62,625 nt of DNA, taken from the NCBI GenBank assembly GCA_900088475.1, contig FLMG01000823.1, positions 4,951-67,575 on the forward strand, written 5' to 3'. Source of the stretch: Hyphochytrium catenoides. Taxonomy: Eukaryota; Sar; Hyphochytriomycetes; Hyphochytriales; Hyphochytriaceae. Shown one piece after another: positions 1 to 8,713 of the stretch. Under the pieces are notes generated by a model. That model was not told the origin of the DNA and did not search any database. It was given only the letters and a program-made list of their open reading frames with translations. How positions within the stretch are numbered: the stretch's first letter is position 1; each line of letters opens with the position of its first letter. Made by a program: the position numbers and the translations under genes.

Positions 1-58
1 CTCTCCCTCTTTCTCTCTCTCCCTCTCTCTCTCCCTCTCTCTCTCTCTTTCTCTCTCG
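1..58. repeat. CT-rich microsatellite
   Basis: An interrupted (CT)n pyrimidine tract starts at the left window edge, so its full extent is unknown. It lies about 0.6 kb upstream of the first dehydrin-like gene. Similar tracts precede other genes in the window. Confidence 0.9.
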
Positions 59-593
59 TCTCTTACGTTTGTCGCCTCTAAGAAGCTTCTTACCTTGTTG
101 TTCGCTCGCTGCATGATCTTTCGCCATTGTTCTTCTAAAGGCCCTTGTCTTAGTCCCTTGCCCTCTTCACTTCCCTTGGGCCCCATACTGGCTGCATGTG
201 CACCATGAGGGAAGGAGACACAGCTGCCTGGAAGGTGAGGAGCCTCCTTCCCTCTTCAAACAAGGGTGTGAGACTCTAAGAAAAGGCGCTTCTGAATGAG
301 AAATCCATGTGCAGTGTTCGTCCTTCGCTGGTCCTTCCCGCTCCCTTATACTAAGAAGGAAGGAGTCTCAAAAGGATCCTGCGCCTGCCTTCCTTGTTCT
401 GCCTCCTCTCATCCCTCTCTCAACTCCTTATCCTTGCTCATGATCTGCAGTCCGTTCCTTAGCAACTAGACCTTACTCTACGCCCTTGCTGCCCTGTTAA
501 AGCCCTTCCTCCTAACGTGAAGTAAGAACTAATAAGCAAGATCCGAAGGCGCTCAGTTGACAATTTCCTAAAGAGAACGTCCTGCACAGCCCG

Positions 594-600
594 CATATAA
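594..600 (+). promoter_or_regulatory. possible TATA-like element of first dehydrin-like gene
   Basis: CATATAA sits about 75 bp before the ATG at 674, a spacing compatible with a core promoter and a short 5' leader. The support is motif and position only. The rest of 59-673 holds no convincing coding segment. Confidence 0.3.
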
Positions 601-673
601 TCCTTGCTATCTTTCTTCGGAAGAGTCATCGAAGTAACAAGTCTTGCCTTTGGCCCTCCATCCCCTAACCAAC

Positions 674-1768
674 ATGAACACCATCACCGGTTCTCAGACG
701 CAATCAAGTGACCTTCATCACCATCAGAAAGATCCAGACCTGGCTGGTCGTGGCCTCGCTGGACCAGAGGAGGAAGATGACATTAGAAGTGGCAGAGGAA
801 CTGGACGATGCAACTGCCCGCCAAACCAGTGCAAATGCCCTACTACTTCTTCCGCTTCGTCGTCGTCTAACGCCCAATGCGATGTCTGTCAGCCAACTCT
901 CGCTCGCTCCGCTGAAGGCGCGGAGAGAGGAGTGATGGAGCACATGACTGAAGAGGAGACTATCACTAGACCAGCAGTGGTAAAGGAGGTAGTCCACCAC
1001 AAGCACATACATGTCATCCAGCCAGTCGTGACACGTGAGGTAGAGGTGCAGCACGTCGTGCACCACAGAGTAGTGAAGAACCAACATGAAGGAACTAGAG
1101 CCATCGATGAGGGAACCTGCAGTTGCCCTGCAGGCACGCATAACCTCGGTGAACACGCCCAATGGCTCAATTCAGGCAAAACGACTAGCGGCCTCAAGAG
1201 AAGTGGCTCCTCGTCTAGCTCTTCTTCGTCCTCCTCTGATGAAGAAGGCAGGGAAGGAAGAAGAGAGAGAGTAGGCAGAAGAAAAGACAAGACGACCACA
1301 ATGGGGACTGCCGTCTCCGGAGGAGCTACTACCGGTGGCCCAACCGGCTTGGTAGGAGGAACTCACCATCAAGAAGCTCCCAGAGTGACAGGACACCATG
1401 AAGGCGCAGCTCCAACGGGTCTCACGGGCAACCAGCCCCCAACAGCCACCAGTTCCACCGTTAGCCAAACTTCTAGCGCCTCATCTGCTGTCCCAGCCAC
1501 AACCGGCACTGGACTCACTGGTATGGGCCAACAAGGTACGACGGGAACCGGCCTGACGGGGCAGCAACAACGCACTGGCTTGACTGGTTTCACTCCTGGT
1601 CATCACGCTGGCGGTACCAGCACGGGCCTGACTGGGCCACAGACGACCACAGGTACTACTGCCAGTGGCATGACGGGAGGAGGAGTACAAGGCGCTGAGA
1701 CTCAACATAAGGAGAAGAGGTCATTAGGAGAGAAGATCAAGACCCTTTTTAAGGGCCATCACGAGTAA
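674..1768 (+). CDS. dehydrin-like hydrophilic protein, single-module member with Cys-rich insert (364 aa)
   Basis: Single-exon gene; the first in-frame ATG is at 674, and upstream codons of the open frame lack an ATG. From the N-terminus it shows an acidic GPEEEDDI box (about 30-37); a Cys-rich insert with CNCPPNQCKC (about 46-55) and CDVC (69-72); one His/Val module (about 98-153) including HVIQPVV and VEVQHVVHH; a poly-Ser tract preceded by LKRSG and followed by DEE (about 175-191), very like a plant dehydrin S-segment; Thr/Gly-rich GLTG repeats; and a terminal SLGEKIKTLFKGHHE, like a dehydrin K-segment. Overall it looks intrinsically disordered and strongly hydrophilic. The family is repeated at 4934, 8714 and 12773. 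A stress/desiccation role is inferred from the S- and K-like segments, not demonstrated. The Cys pairs could bind metal. Convergent low-complexity resemblance to dehydrins is the main alternative. Confidence 0.85.
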   Translation: MNTITGSQTQSSDLHHHQKDPDLAGRGLAGPEEEDDIRSGRGTGRCNCPPNQCKCPTTSSASSSSNAQCDVCQPTLARSAEGAERGVMEHMTEEETITRPAVVKEVVHHKHIHVIQPVVTREVEVQHVVHHRVVKNQHEGTRAIDEGTCSCPAGTHNLGEHAQWLNSGKTTSGLKRSGSSSSSSSSSSDEEGREGRRERVGRRKDKTTTMGTAVSGGATTGGPTGLVGGTHHQEAPRVTGHHEGAAPTGLTGNQPPTATSSTVSQTSSASSAVPATTGTGLTGMGQQGTTGTGLTGQQQRTGLTGFTPGHHAGGTSTGLTGPQTTTGTTASGMTGGGVQGAETQHKEKRSLGEKIKTLFKGHHE

Positions 1769-1825
1769 TGAGAGAGAGAGAAGAAAGAAGAGAGAGAGAT
1801 AAGAGAGAGAGAGAGAGAGAGAGAT
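1769..1825. repeat. GA-rich microsatellite after first dehydrin-like gene
   Basis: A (GA)n purine tract begins directly after the TAA stop and would lie in the 3' UTR. Another (GA)n tract is at about 2219-2241. Confidence 0.85.
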
Positions 1826-4800
1826 GGGCTCCATTGCCCTGAAAAAAGACGAACAAAGAAGAAATGTATGATAGTTCAGCGCATCACTGGTGCCATATGT
1901 TAATTGGACAATAATCCCCATCACTGACTCATTCTTCCGCGACCCTTAGTTGTCATTGTTGGCATCTTCTATGATCTTCTTCCAATCGCTATTTTGATGT
2001 GCAGTTCCGCGCCACTACGGCGCCACATAGAGAAGAACGTGGAGGTTACGTATCGACTGTTGGCACTCCTGAGTTAAGGTGAGGATGTCTTAGGACTTGG
2101 ACAGAGGGAAGCTTTAGGATCGCCGTGTTTGCCATCGACATGCTGACAGAACTCAAAAGGAGTTCACGCTCTCTAGAGACATAATATTCGTCTTCAACCT
2201 CTATCAAAGCTAGCGCGATCGAGAGAGAGAGAGAGAGAGAAGAAGAAGACAGAGCTAGCCACGGCAGGGTAGTAGACTGTTTTCGTTATGTTATTTACTA
2301 TTAGCGTGTAAATACTCAGCAGATGCTGTTGTCCCTTCTTTCAGTCTCTCGCATCGCGCAGCCCCGATAAATTCCTTCTCCCTTTCGTCTCGCACTTCTG
2401 AGCCAACCTCCATCCTCTTTAAACCCCCAGTGCCTCTTGACGACTCAATATATTGGCCCCGCTCCATCCCTTGTGGAACTTGTCCACTCTTTGCCCAGGG
2501 TAGTTACTCTGAGCACTTCTATCACTCTCAAACGCCCATTCCTATAAGACTCGTGCATCAACCAAGAGATATAATGGTGTGGCTCTTGCGGCTTCTCGGC
2601 GCAGCACCAGGAGAACAGTGGCCGTTCGCCAGGTGACAATGTGACGGGTGTTGTCGGCTACCTATTTACACTGGCTCAAACCATCAGCGGCTCACCAATC
2701 TGACATTATTAGCACGCTCTTGCCACATTATCGCGGCTTCAGCCTGACCGCAATGGATGATCATCAGCCGGCAAAGAAAAGCACGAACGGCGTACACAGA
2801 TTAAAAAATAAGTCCAACCGCAACTGAGATCCTTGTTGATGGTACTTTATCTCCTCTGCACAGATCAGTCTATCTCTATGTGCTCTCTACTCACTTTTGC
2901 CACGTCCAGGAGGAGACATGACGCGTGGCGCTAATCGCTGTTCTCAGAGCTCCATGCAGGGGAAAGAGCCATGCATGCACCTACCCTCACAAGGCCACCG
3001 ACCACTTGCTCCAGGCTGCAGCGGTGGGCCTACAGCTGCTCGCAGCGCGTCCTACTGTTCCTTGCTTATGATTGGAAGCTCGTCGTTCTCTTGGACATAA
3101 GTAATACTGAGAAAGTGGCTGAGTCCTATATGTCTGTTGGCCGTCTGGCGTTTGGACGCTAAGTGTGGGACAGCGATCAGGATTGAGGGTCGCTTTCTTC
3201 ACTTTTTCCTCCTTGTTCCTTCTCTCCTTCGGCTCTGTTCCCCAACTTGGATCTTCTTCCTATGTCGCATCATGTTCGTTCATGAGTTCTCTCTCTCGTC
3301 TTTCTCTCTGCTCACATCCTTCTTTGTTGTCTGGCACCTTTTTCTCTTCACACACTCTCTTTCCCTCTCCCTTTCTCTCTTTCTCTCTCGCTTCACTCTT
3401 CTCTCTCACTTCACTCTTTCTCTCTCGCTTCTCTCTCTCTTTCTCTCTTTCTCTCTCGCTTCACTCTTTCTCTCTCATTTCACTCTTTCTCTCTCGCTTC
3501 TCTCTTTCTCTCTCTTTTTCTCTTTCTTGGTCTCTTCCTCTCTCTTTCTCGGTCTCTTTCTTTTTCTTTCTCTTTCTCTCTCTCTCTCTCTCTCTCAACC
3601 TTTGCAGGTGGCTCGCTCTGTCTCACCTCTATTGTGAGATCTTTACACATCCTGTCTTCCTTCGTTCCTTCTTTTGGCCCTTTTGTACGCCTAAGAACAG
3701 GAAGTAACCTTCCTTCCTTGTCATGCAGGTCGTTACGTCCTGGATTCCGAAATTAAAAGCAACCACTCCTCTTTCAAAGAATGAAAACCGAATAAGGAAA
3801 GTCCATTGGATTCAGTTTGATTATATGATGGTGTTGTTCTCCAGTAAAGAAAATAGCCTTCATGGCCGGAGGTAATAGTGAGGTACCGAATTGAGCCCTT
3901 TCAACAAGTTTCTGATTCTGATCTTTCTCATGTTTCTCTTGATCTTCTTCTCTTCTTCTTCCTTCGCTCTCCTCTCTCCTCTCCAGCCTTCTTTCCTGTC
4001 CTGTCCTCATCGTGTTGTTGGCCCTTGCCAGCTTTTGCACAGAAGGTAGCAGGAGCAAGAAGGAGAGGCTTCTTCCTTGCATGATGGCGTCAGCGGCAGC
4101 GACAGTCAAATGATCTTGACATGCCTCTGCTTGAGCTAGTCAAAATGAGCGATCTGAGCACTGAAGCAAGGAACATCGAGGTCAGAAGAGAGAGAGGGAA
4201 GTGCACGAACTCGCCACGTTCTTTGCTGCTCGTTCTTTCCCCTTTAGAACTTCGCCTTTCCTCCATTCTCCAGACCATTGCCTTATCCGCTGTGATCAGG
4301 CTGTCCAGCAGGTGGATCGATCTTTCTGGTCATTCCCGCAAAATTAGGTTGTCGCGTTCCTTCTTCGTTTGTCTCTATTCGCTTTCTTTGTTCACTCAGC
4401 TATGGAGAATAGTGAATAGGCAAGGAAGATGTAAGGAGAGAGTGGTAAGGCTTTATAGACGGATAATAAGAGGGAGCAACGCTGGAGAAGAGGGAATAGA
4501 TCTAGGAGGAAGAAAGCGTACATAGGATGCAGCACTTCTCATTGCATTGTCGTTCATAGAACTCCATTCTGAGAAGCAGAGAAGTAACCGGCGAAAGGGC
4601 AAGAAGAAGATGCACCGACCCTTTTCCTTCTCTGGTATTCTGCCTTTGTCCCGTTCTCTTTATCCCTTTCCTTCTTGTCTATGAGCTTCTCTTTATGTCG
4701 CTCCTTATCCTGTCTTTTCTCTCGTTTCTATATATCTCTCTCTCTCTCTCTCTTTGTCTCCCTCTCTCTGCTCATACCTGTGAGCTAGCCGAAGAAGCCT

Positions 4801-4933
4801 ACCTGTCTTCGACCAGGCAGCTGGCACGAGCGTTCTTTCCCCTCATTATCAAACTTCCAAGCAACATCAAAGATTCAATCTTAAGCAACGATATCTACGA
4901 GCATACAGCAGACTTTTATATTATCTAAGAACC
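1826..4933. other. 3.1-kb intergenic spacer
   Basis: I see no supported gene. Open frames at 3137-3707 are translations of the CTTT/CTCT low-complexity tract at about 3340-3600 (runs of Ser/Leu/Phe). A clean (CT)n run lies at about 4735-4754, some 180 bp upstream of the next ATG. Confidence 0.6.
3340..3600. repeat. long CT/CTTT pyrimidine-rich low-complexity tract
   Basis: About 260 bp of imperfect CTCTTT/CTCTCGCTTC repeats on the plus strand, strongly strand-asymmetric. Confidence 0.9.
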
Positions 4934-5734
4934 ATGAACGCTCTTTTCGGAAGCCGCAACGAGACCAACCAACAGAACCCCCAGGCCACCAAGGACCCAA
5001 ACCTTGCCCGCGACCGGGCCGGCCCTGAGGAGGAGGATGACATCAACAGACGCCAGACTGCAGGCGTAGCAGGCACTGGCCTGGGATCTTCTACCACTGG
5101 CACTCAACAAACTAGTGGCGTGACTGGCACCCACCACACCGGCCTCCCTGGCACCCACCACGGCACTGGTACGGTGCAGCACCTCAAGGAGAGAGATGTT
5201 GTCGTAGAGCAGCCTGCAGTGGTCAATGAGATTGTCCACGACAAGAACGTCCATGTAGTGCAGCCAGTCGTTAACAGACAGGTTGAGGTTGAGCACGTGA
5301 AGCACCATCAGGTGGAGAGGACCGAGCACGAGGGCAAGAGAGTCATTGATGAGGGACATGTAGCTGGTGCCCCTGCTGGCTACCATGGTGGAGAGAGGGG
5401 GCTGGGCAGCCGTCTGCAGAGAAAGGGCTCCTCTTCATCATCTTCTTCTGATGACGAGAAGAGGAGAACTGGCACCACCCACAGAAAGACTGGGACTACG
5501 GCTGCTGGCACTACCGGCGGCCTTACTGGACACCACACTACCGGCACTGGCCTCACTGGTCACTCAACGACCGGCGCTACCGGCACTGGTTTGACTGGCC
5601 ACCCTACCACTGGCACTACCGGCACTGGTCTAGCTGGCCATTCTACTACCGGCACTACCGGCACCACCACCACGGAGCCACACCATAAGACCATGGGCGA
5701 GAAGATCAAGGATGTCTTCAAGGGACATAAGTAA
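4934..5734 (+). CDS. dehydrin-like hydrophilic protein, single-module member (266 aa)
   Basis: Single exon; ATG at 4934 begins MNALFGSRNET. Order of elements: KDPNLARDRAGPEEEDDI box (about 20-37); Thr/Gly/His-rich spacer; one His/Val module (about 88-150) with KNVHVVQPVVNRQVEVEHVK and HEGKRVIDEG; S-segment-like RKGSSSSSSSDDEKRR (about 163-178); repeats of GTGLTGH type (about 195-245); C-terminal TMGEKIKDVFKGHK. It is the cleanest minimal version of the family and shares its tail almost exactly with the gene at 12773. It has no signal peptide or membrane segment, so a cytosolic or nuclear, disordered protein is likely. Function is inferred only from the dehydrin-like S and K segments. Confidence 0.88.
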   Translation: MNALFGSRNETNQQNPQATKDPNLARDRAGPEEEDDINRRQTAGVAGTGLGSSTTGTQQTSGVTGTHHTGLPGTHHGTGTVQHLKERDVVVEQPAVVNEIVHDKNVHVVQPVVNRQVEVEHVKHHQVERTEHEGKRVIDEGHVAGAPAGYHGGERGLGSRLQRKGSSSSSSSDDEKRRTGTTHRKTGTTAAGTTGGLTGHHTTGTGLTGHSTTGATGTGLTGHPTTGTTGTGLAGHSTTGTTGTTTTEPHHKTMGEKIKDVFKGHK

Positions 5735-6136
5735 ACAGTTTAACCAGTGGACATACAGGCGGTGTACTCTGTCCAACTCTCTTCTTCCTCTTCTCTTTCT
5801 TTCCTTTTTTGACGAGCCGAGTTATAGCCCTGCCATCTCTTTTTTTGGCGATGTCTTCCTTTCTTTTGGTCCTTTCCCAGTAGTTGTAGGACGTCTAAGG
5901 AATAACTAGCTAAATGAAGTGGCAGCATGAAGCATCTTCATCTCTTTTTACTCTCAATAGTCTGGCTCCTGTCCACATTCTCCCTCAACGCTACAGCGCG
6001 GCTGAAGCATTTGTCTGACCGAGAGGGAGTGTAGAAGACTTACCTTTAGAAGATGGTCTTTTCTTATTCTTAGCATGGACACTAGTGTTTCATGTGGGCC
6101 CTAACCTTCCACTCATCCGACAGTTGGTCGTCTCTG

Positions 6137-6985
6137 CTTCTTATTATCTTCTTCCTTAGATGCAGCCAGCACAGCTGGGCAGCTCTGCTACCTACGCATC
6201 AGCATCAGCCTATTTCTTCAGCGATCAACCAATTTATTTCTATCTTAGAGACAAGGTCTCTATGTTCATAGCGACCGCGAAGCACCCGCTAAGCACCCGT
6301 CCTACGGCTCTACCTTAGCCAGCCGGATAGAGGGGACGTGCTGGTCCTAAATTTCATTGTTAGTAGGGGAAGGGAGTGCTAAGTCGGCCTGCATTATTAG
6401 TGACCGTCGCTGCTGTTTGTGGCGCTTTTTGCCGCGGCTGCTGCTCCATCGCGTGCAATTAGTTCATGCCCGTCTGCGGCTCTGTTTAAAAGGCCTCAGT
6501 GCTGCCATGACAGACGGCGGCATGAAAGGTCAGTCCTTACATAATAGGAGTGTTACTCTGCTTCTTTTTATATTCCTTAAAATCAGCCATAGCAGGTGGG
6601 CAGCTCTGCTTCCTACAGCACGCATCAGCCTATCTCTTCAGCGATCAACCAGTTTATTTCCATCTTAGAGACAACGCCTCCTCCATGATCATAGCGGCGG
6701 CTAAGCAACCGTCCCCTGATGTTCGCTCGGCTCTACCTTAGCCGGCCGAGAAGAGGGGAACCTGCTGGTCCTAAATTTTATTGTTCGTAGGGGAAGAGAG
6801 TGCTAAGTCGGCCTGGATTATTAGTGACCGTCGCTGCTGTTCGTGGCGCTTTTTGCCGCGGTTGCTGCTCCATCGCGTGCCATTAGTTCATGCCCGCCTG
6901 CCATGATTAAAAGGCCCCAGTGCTGCCATGACCGGCGGCGGCATGAAAGGTCAGTCCTTACATAATAGGACAGTCTGTCTGAGGC
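6137..6985. repeat. two-copy tandem duplication, period about 421-424 bp
   Basis: Two consecutive copies are similar over their whole length. Landmarks include CAGCTCTGCT at 6180 and 6601, ATCAACCA near 6226 and 6647, GTAGGGGAAG near 6363 and 6787, and GGCATGAAAGGTCAGTCCTT in both. Differences are scattered substitutions and small indels, so the duplication is not brand new. Neither copy has a convincing ORF. It could be a local segmental duplication or a tandem pair of a short non-autonomous element; no terminal inverted repeats or poly-A tail are obvious. Confidence 0.85.
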
Positions 6986-7089
6986 GGTTGGGGCGCTTTA
7001 CTTGGTTCCAGCATGCTCAGCCGCAGCGCCCATGATGGCTGGAGGCCGGGAAGAAACAATGGGAGGGGAGAGTAGAAAGAAGAGGACGA

Positions 7090-7195
7090 AGAGAGAGAGG
7101 ACAGAGCGAGAGAAAGAAGGAGAGCGAGAGACAGACACACACACACAGAGAGAGAGACACAGAGAGAGAGAGACACACACAGAGAGAGAGAGACG

Positions 7196-7236
<41 letters not shown>

Positions 7237-7345
7237 ACAGAGAGAGAGAGAGTGAGAGAGAGAGAGAGAGAGAGACAGAGACAGAGAGAGAGAGACACAC
7301 ACAGAGAGAGAGAATGAGAGAGAGAAGAGAGAGAGAGAGAGAGAT
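7090..7345. repeat. GA/CA compound microsatellite
   Basis: About 250 bp of GAGAGA runs punctuated by CACACA. All six-frame open frames over it are repeat translations (Arg/Glu or Ser/Leu) and are not genes. Confidence 0.95.
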
Positions 7346-8282
7346 GGGGGAAGAATAGAAGAGCGCTTGCCAATCCCTTTGTAGGGGAGGAGTGGCAAGA
7401 TGAGGAGACAAAAGCCCAAATTCATCCTAGAGTATGGAAGAAATACGAATTGGAAAAGAACAATTTCCGAGTTTAGTAGTCTAGAGGGTTACATAATAAC
7501 TATTGGAGTCGAGAGCAAGATGTTTTTCTCGAATACAAAAGGCTCTGACCGATAAGAGCGGTCCTCATGCGGCGAACAGCAGGTGAACAAAGAGGAGCGG
7601 GTCTCGCAGCAGGAGTGAGAGGCCTCACAGTGTACATACAGCGGCCTCTGTCTTCTCTTCCTTCTTCTGCGTGCTCCATGCTCTTCTCCTTCTCCTGTAG
7701 GCAGCAGGCTGCTGCTGCGTGGTGGCTCCCTTTGACTCTCCTGCTACTGATCCCTTGCATGGCTATTCTTTCTTCTTCTCTTCTTCTTCCTCTGTTGCCA
7801 AGTGCGAAGAGAAGGTGGGTGGTTACCTGGCTCAACCAGCTCCTCTTCTTCTTGGGACAGTAACGTTCAGCGCTTCCAATGCTTCTGCTGAATCTTTTTG
7901 TTCTTCGATGACATCAGGGAATGTGCAGTGGATGAAGAGACAAGAGAGAGAAAGTGTCAGGTGTAGTTCACTGACTAGCTTAGGAACTTCCCAGCCCACA
8001 TTATCCAGCTCCAAGAGGGGAGAATTCTCTGCTGCACTTCTATGAGGCTTCTTCTTTTCCTTGGTCTTTGTACCTACGAATGCTTGCTCTTCTCCCACTC
8101 CCAGAGCTTCCTTTTTGACATACCAGGGTCCTTGACTTTCTTAGGACTAGTCCTAGCCTGCACTTCTCCTTAAAAAGTAGGAACGGCAAGGTTGGAAAGA
8201 AGGATGGAGGCATCGCCCGACCCCCAGCTGTTTTTCCCAGGCCACTCACTGCCTTAATTATAGGAAAAGGGTTCGCAGGATG

Positions 8283-8283
8283 T

Positions 8284-8318
<35 letters not shown>

Positions 8319-8338
8319 CTCTCTCTCTCTTCTCTCTC
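8283..8338. repeat. CT microsatellite upstream of the repeat-module dehydrin-like gene
   Basis: A (CT)n run with an internal T-run lies about 375 bp before the ATG at 8714, matching the pattern of pyrimidine tracts upstream of several genes here. Confidence 0.9.
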
Positions 8339-8713
8339 ATGTTACCCAGTATCACTCTTTTCGTTCTTCATTCTGTTTGCCCTTTTATCTCCCACCCATA
8401 ACTTGTAGGCCTCGAGAATCTAGAGATCTTCCCTCTCCCTGGCTAGGCCCTCTCATGGTGGTAGCAAGAACTCTTATCTGAGAGCCTCCTTCTGTCCCTC
8501 TAAGCTGCCTCCTATCCTCATCCTTCTCACCGAAGCTGCGCTTCACAATAAAATCTTCAGCAAACGCCGAAAGAAGAGCAAAAGTATCGACATAACAACG
8601 CTTTCCTTGTCTCATCTGAGGTTCTCTGCTTCTTTTCTCCTTTGTGTTGTCTGAGCATCTGGCATACTCATCGACTAGAACTTTGTGGGCCGAAGAAGTG
8701 TAAGCGGGAAGCA

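Larger units (their letters stand above)
5735..8713. other. 3.0-kb intergenic spacer with tandem duplication and microsatellites
   Basis: No supported gene. The spacer contains a two-copy 0.42-kb tandem duplication, a long GA/CA microsatellite and a CT microsatellite, each listed separately. Open frames here are low complexity or have no family signature. Confidence 0.6.

Noticed and set aside
3137-3707. Long plus-strand open frames of 166-180 codons
   Set aside because: They translate the CT/CTTT low-complexity tract into Ser/Leu/Phe runs and lack an ATG start or family features.
7080-7350. Possible CRISPR-like array from regularly punctuated repeats
   Set aside because: It is a simple GA/CA microsatellite with no unique spacers, in a eukaryotic genome.
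6958-7425. Overlapping open frames of up to 155 codons on both strands
   Set aside because: All are translations of the GA/CA microsatellite (Ser/Leu or Arg/Glu repeats).
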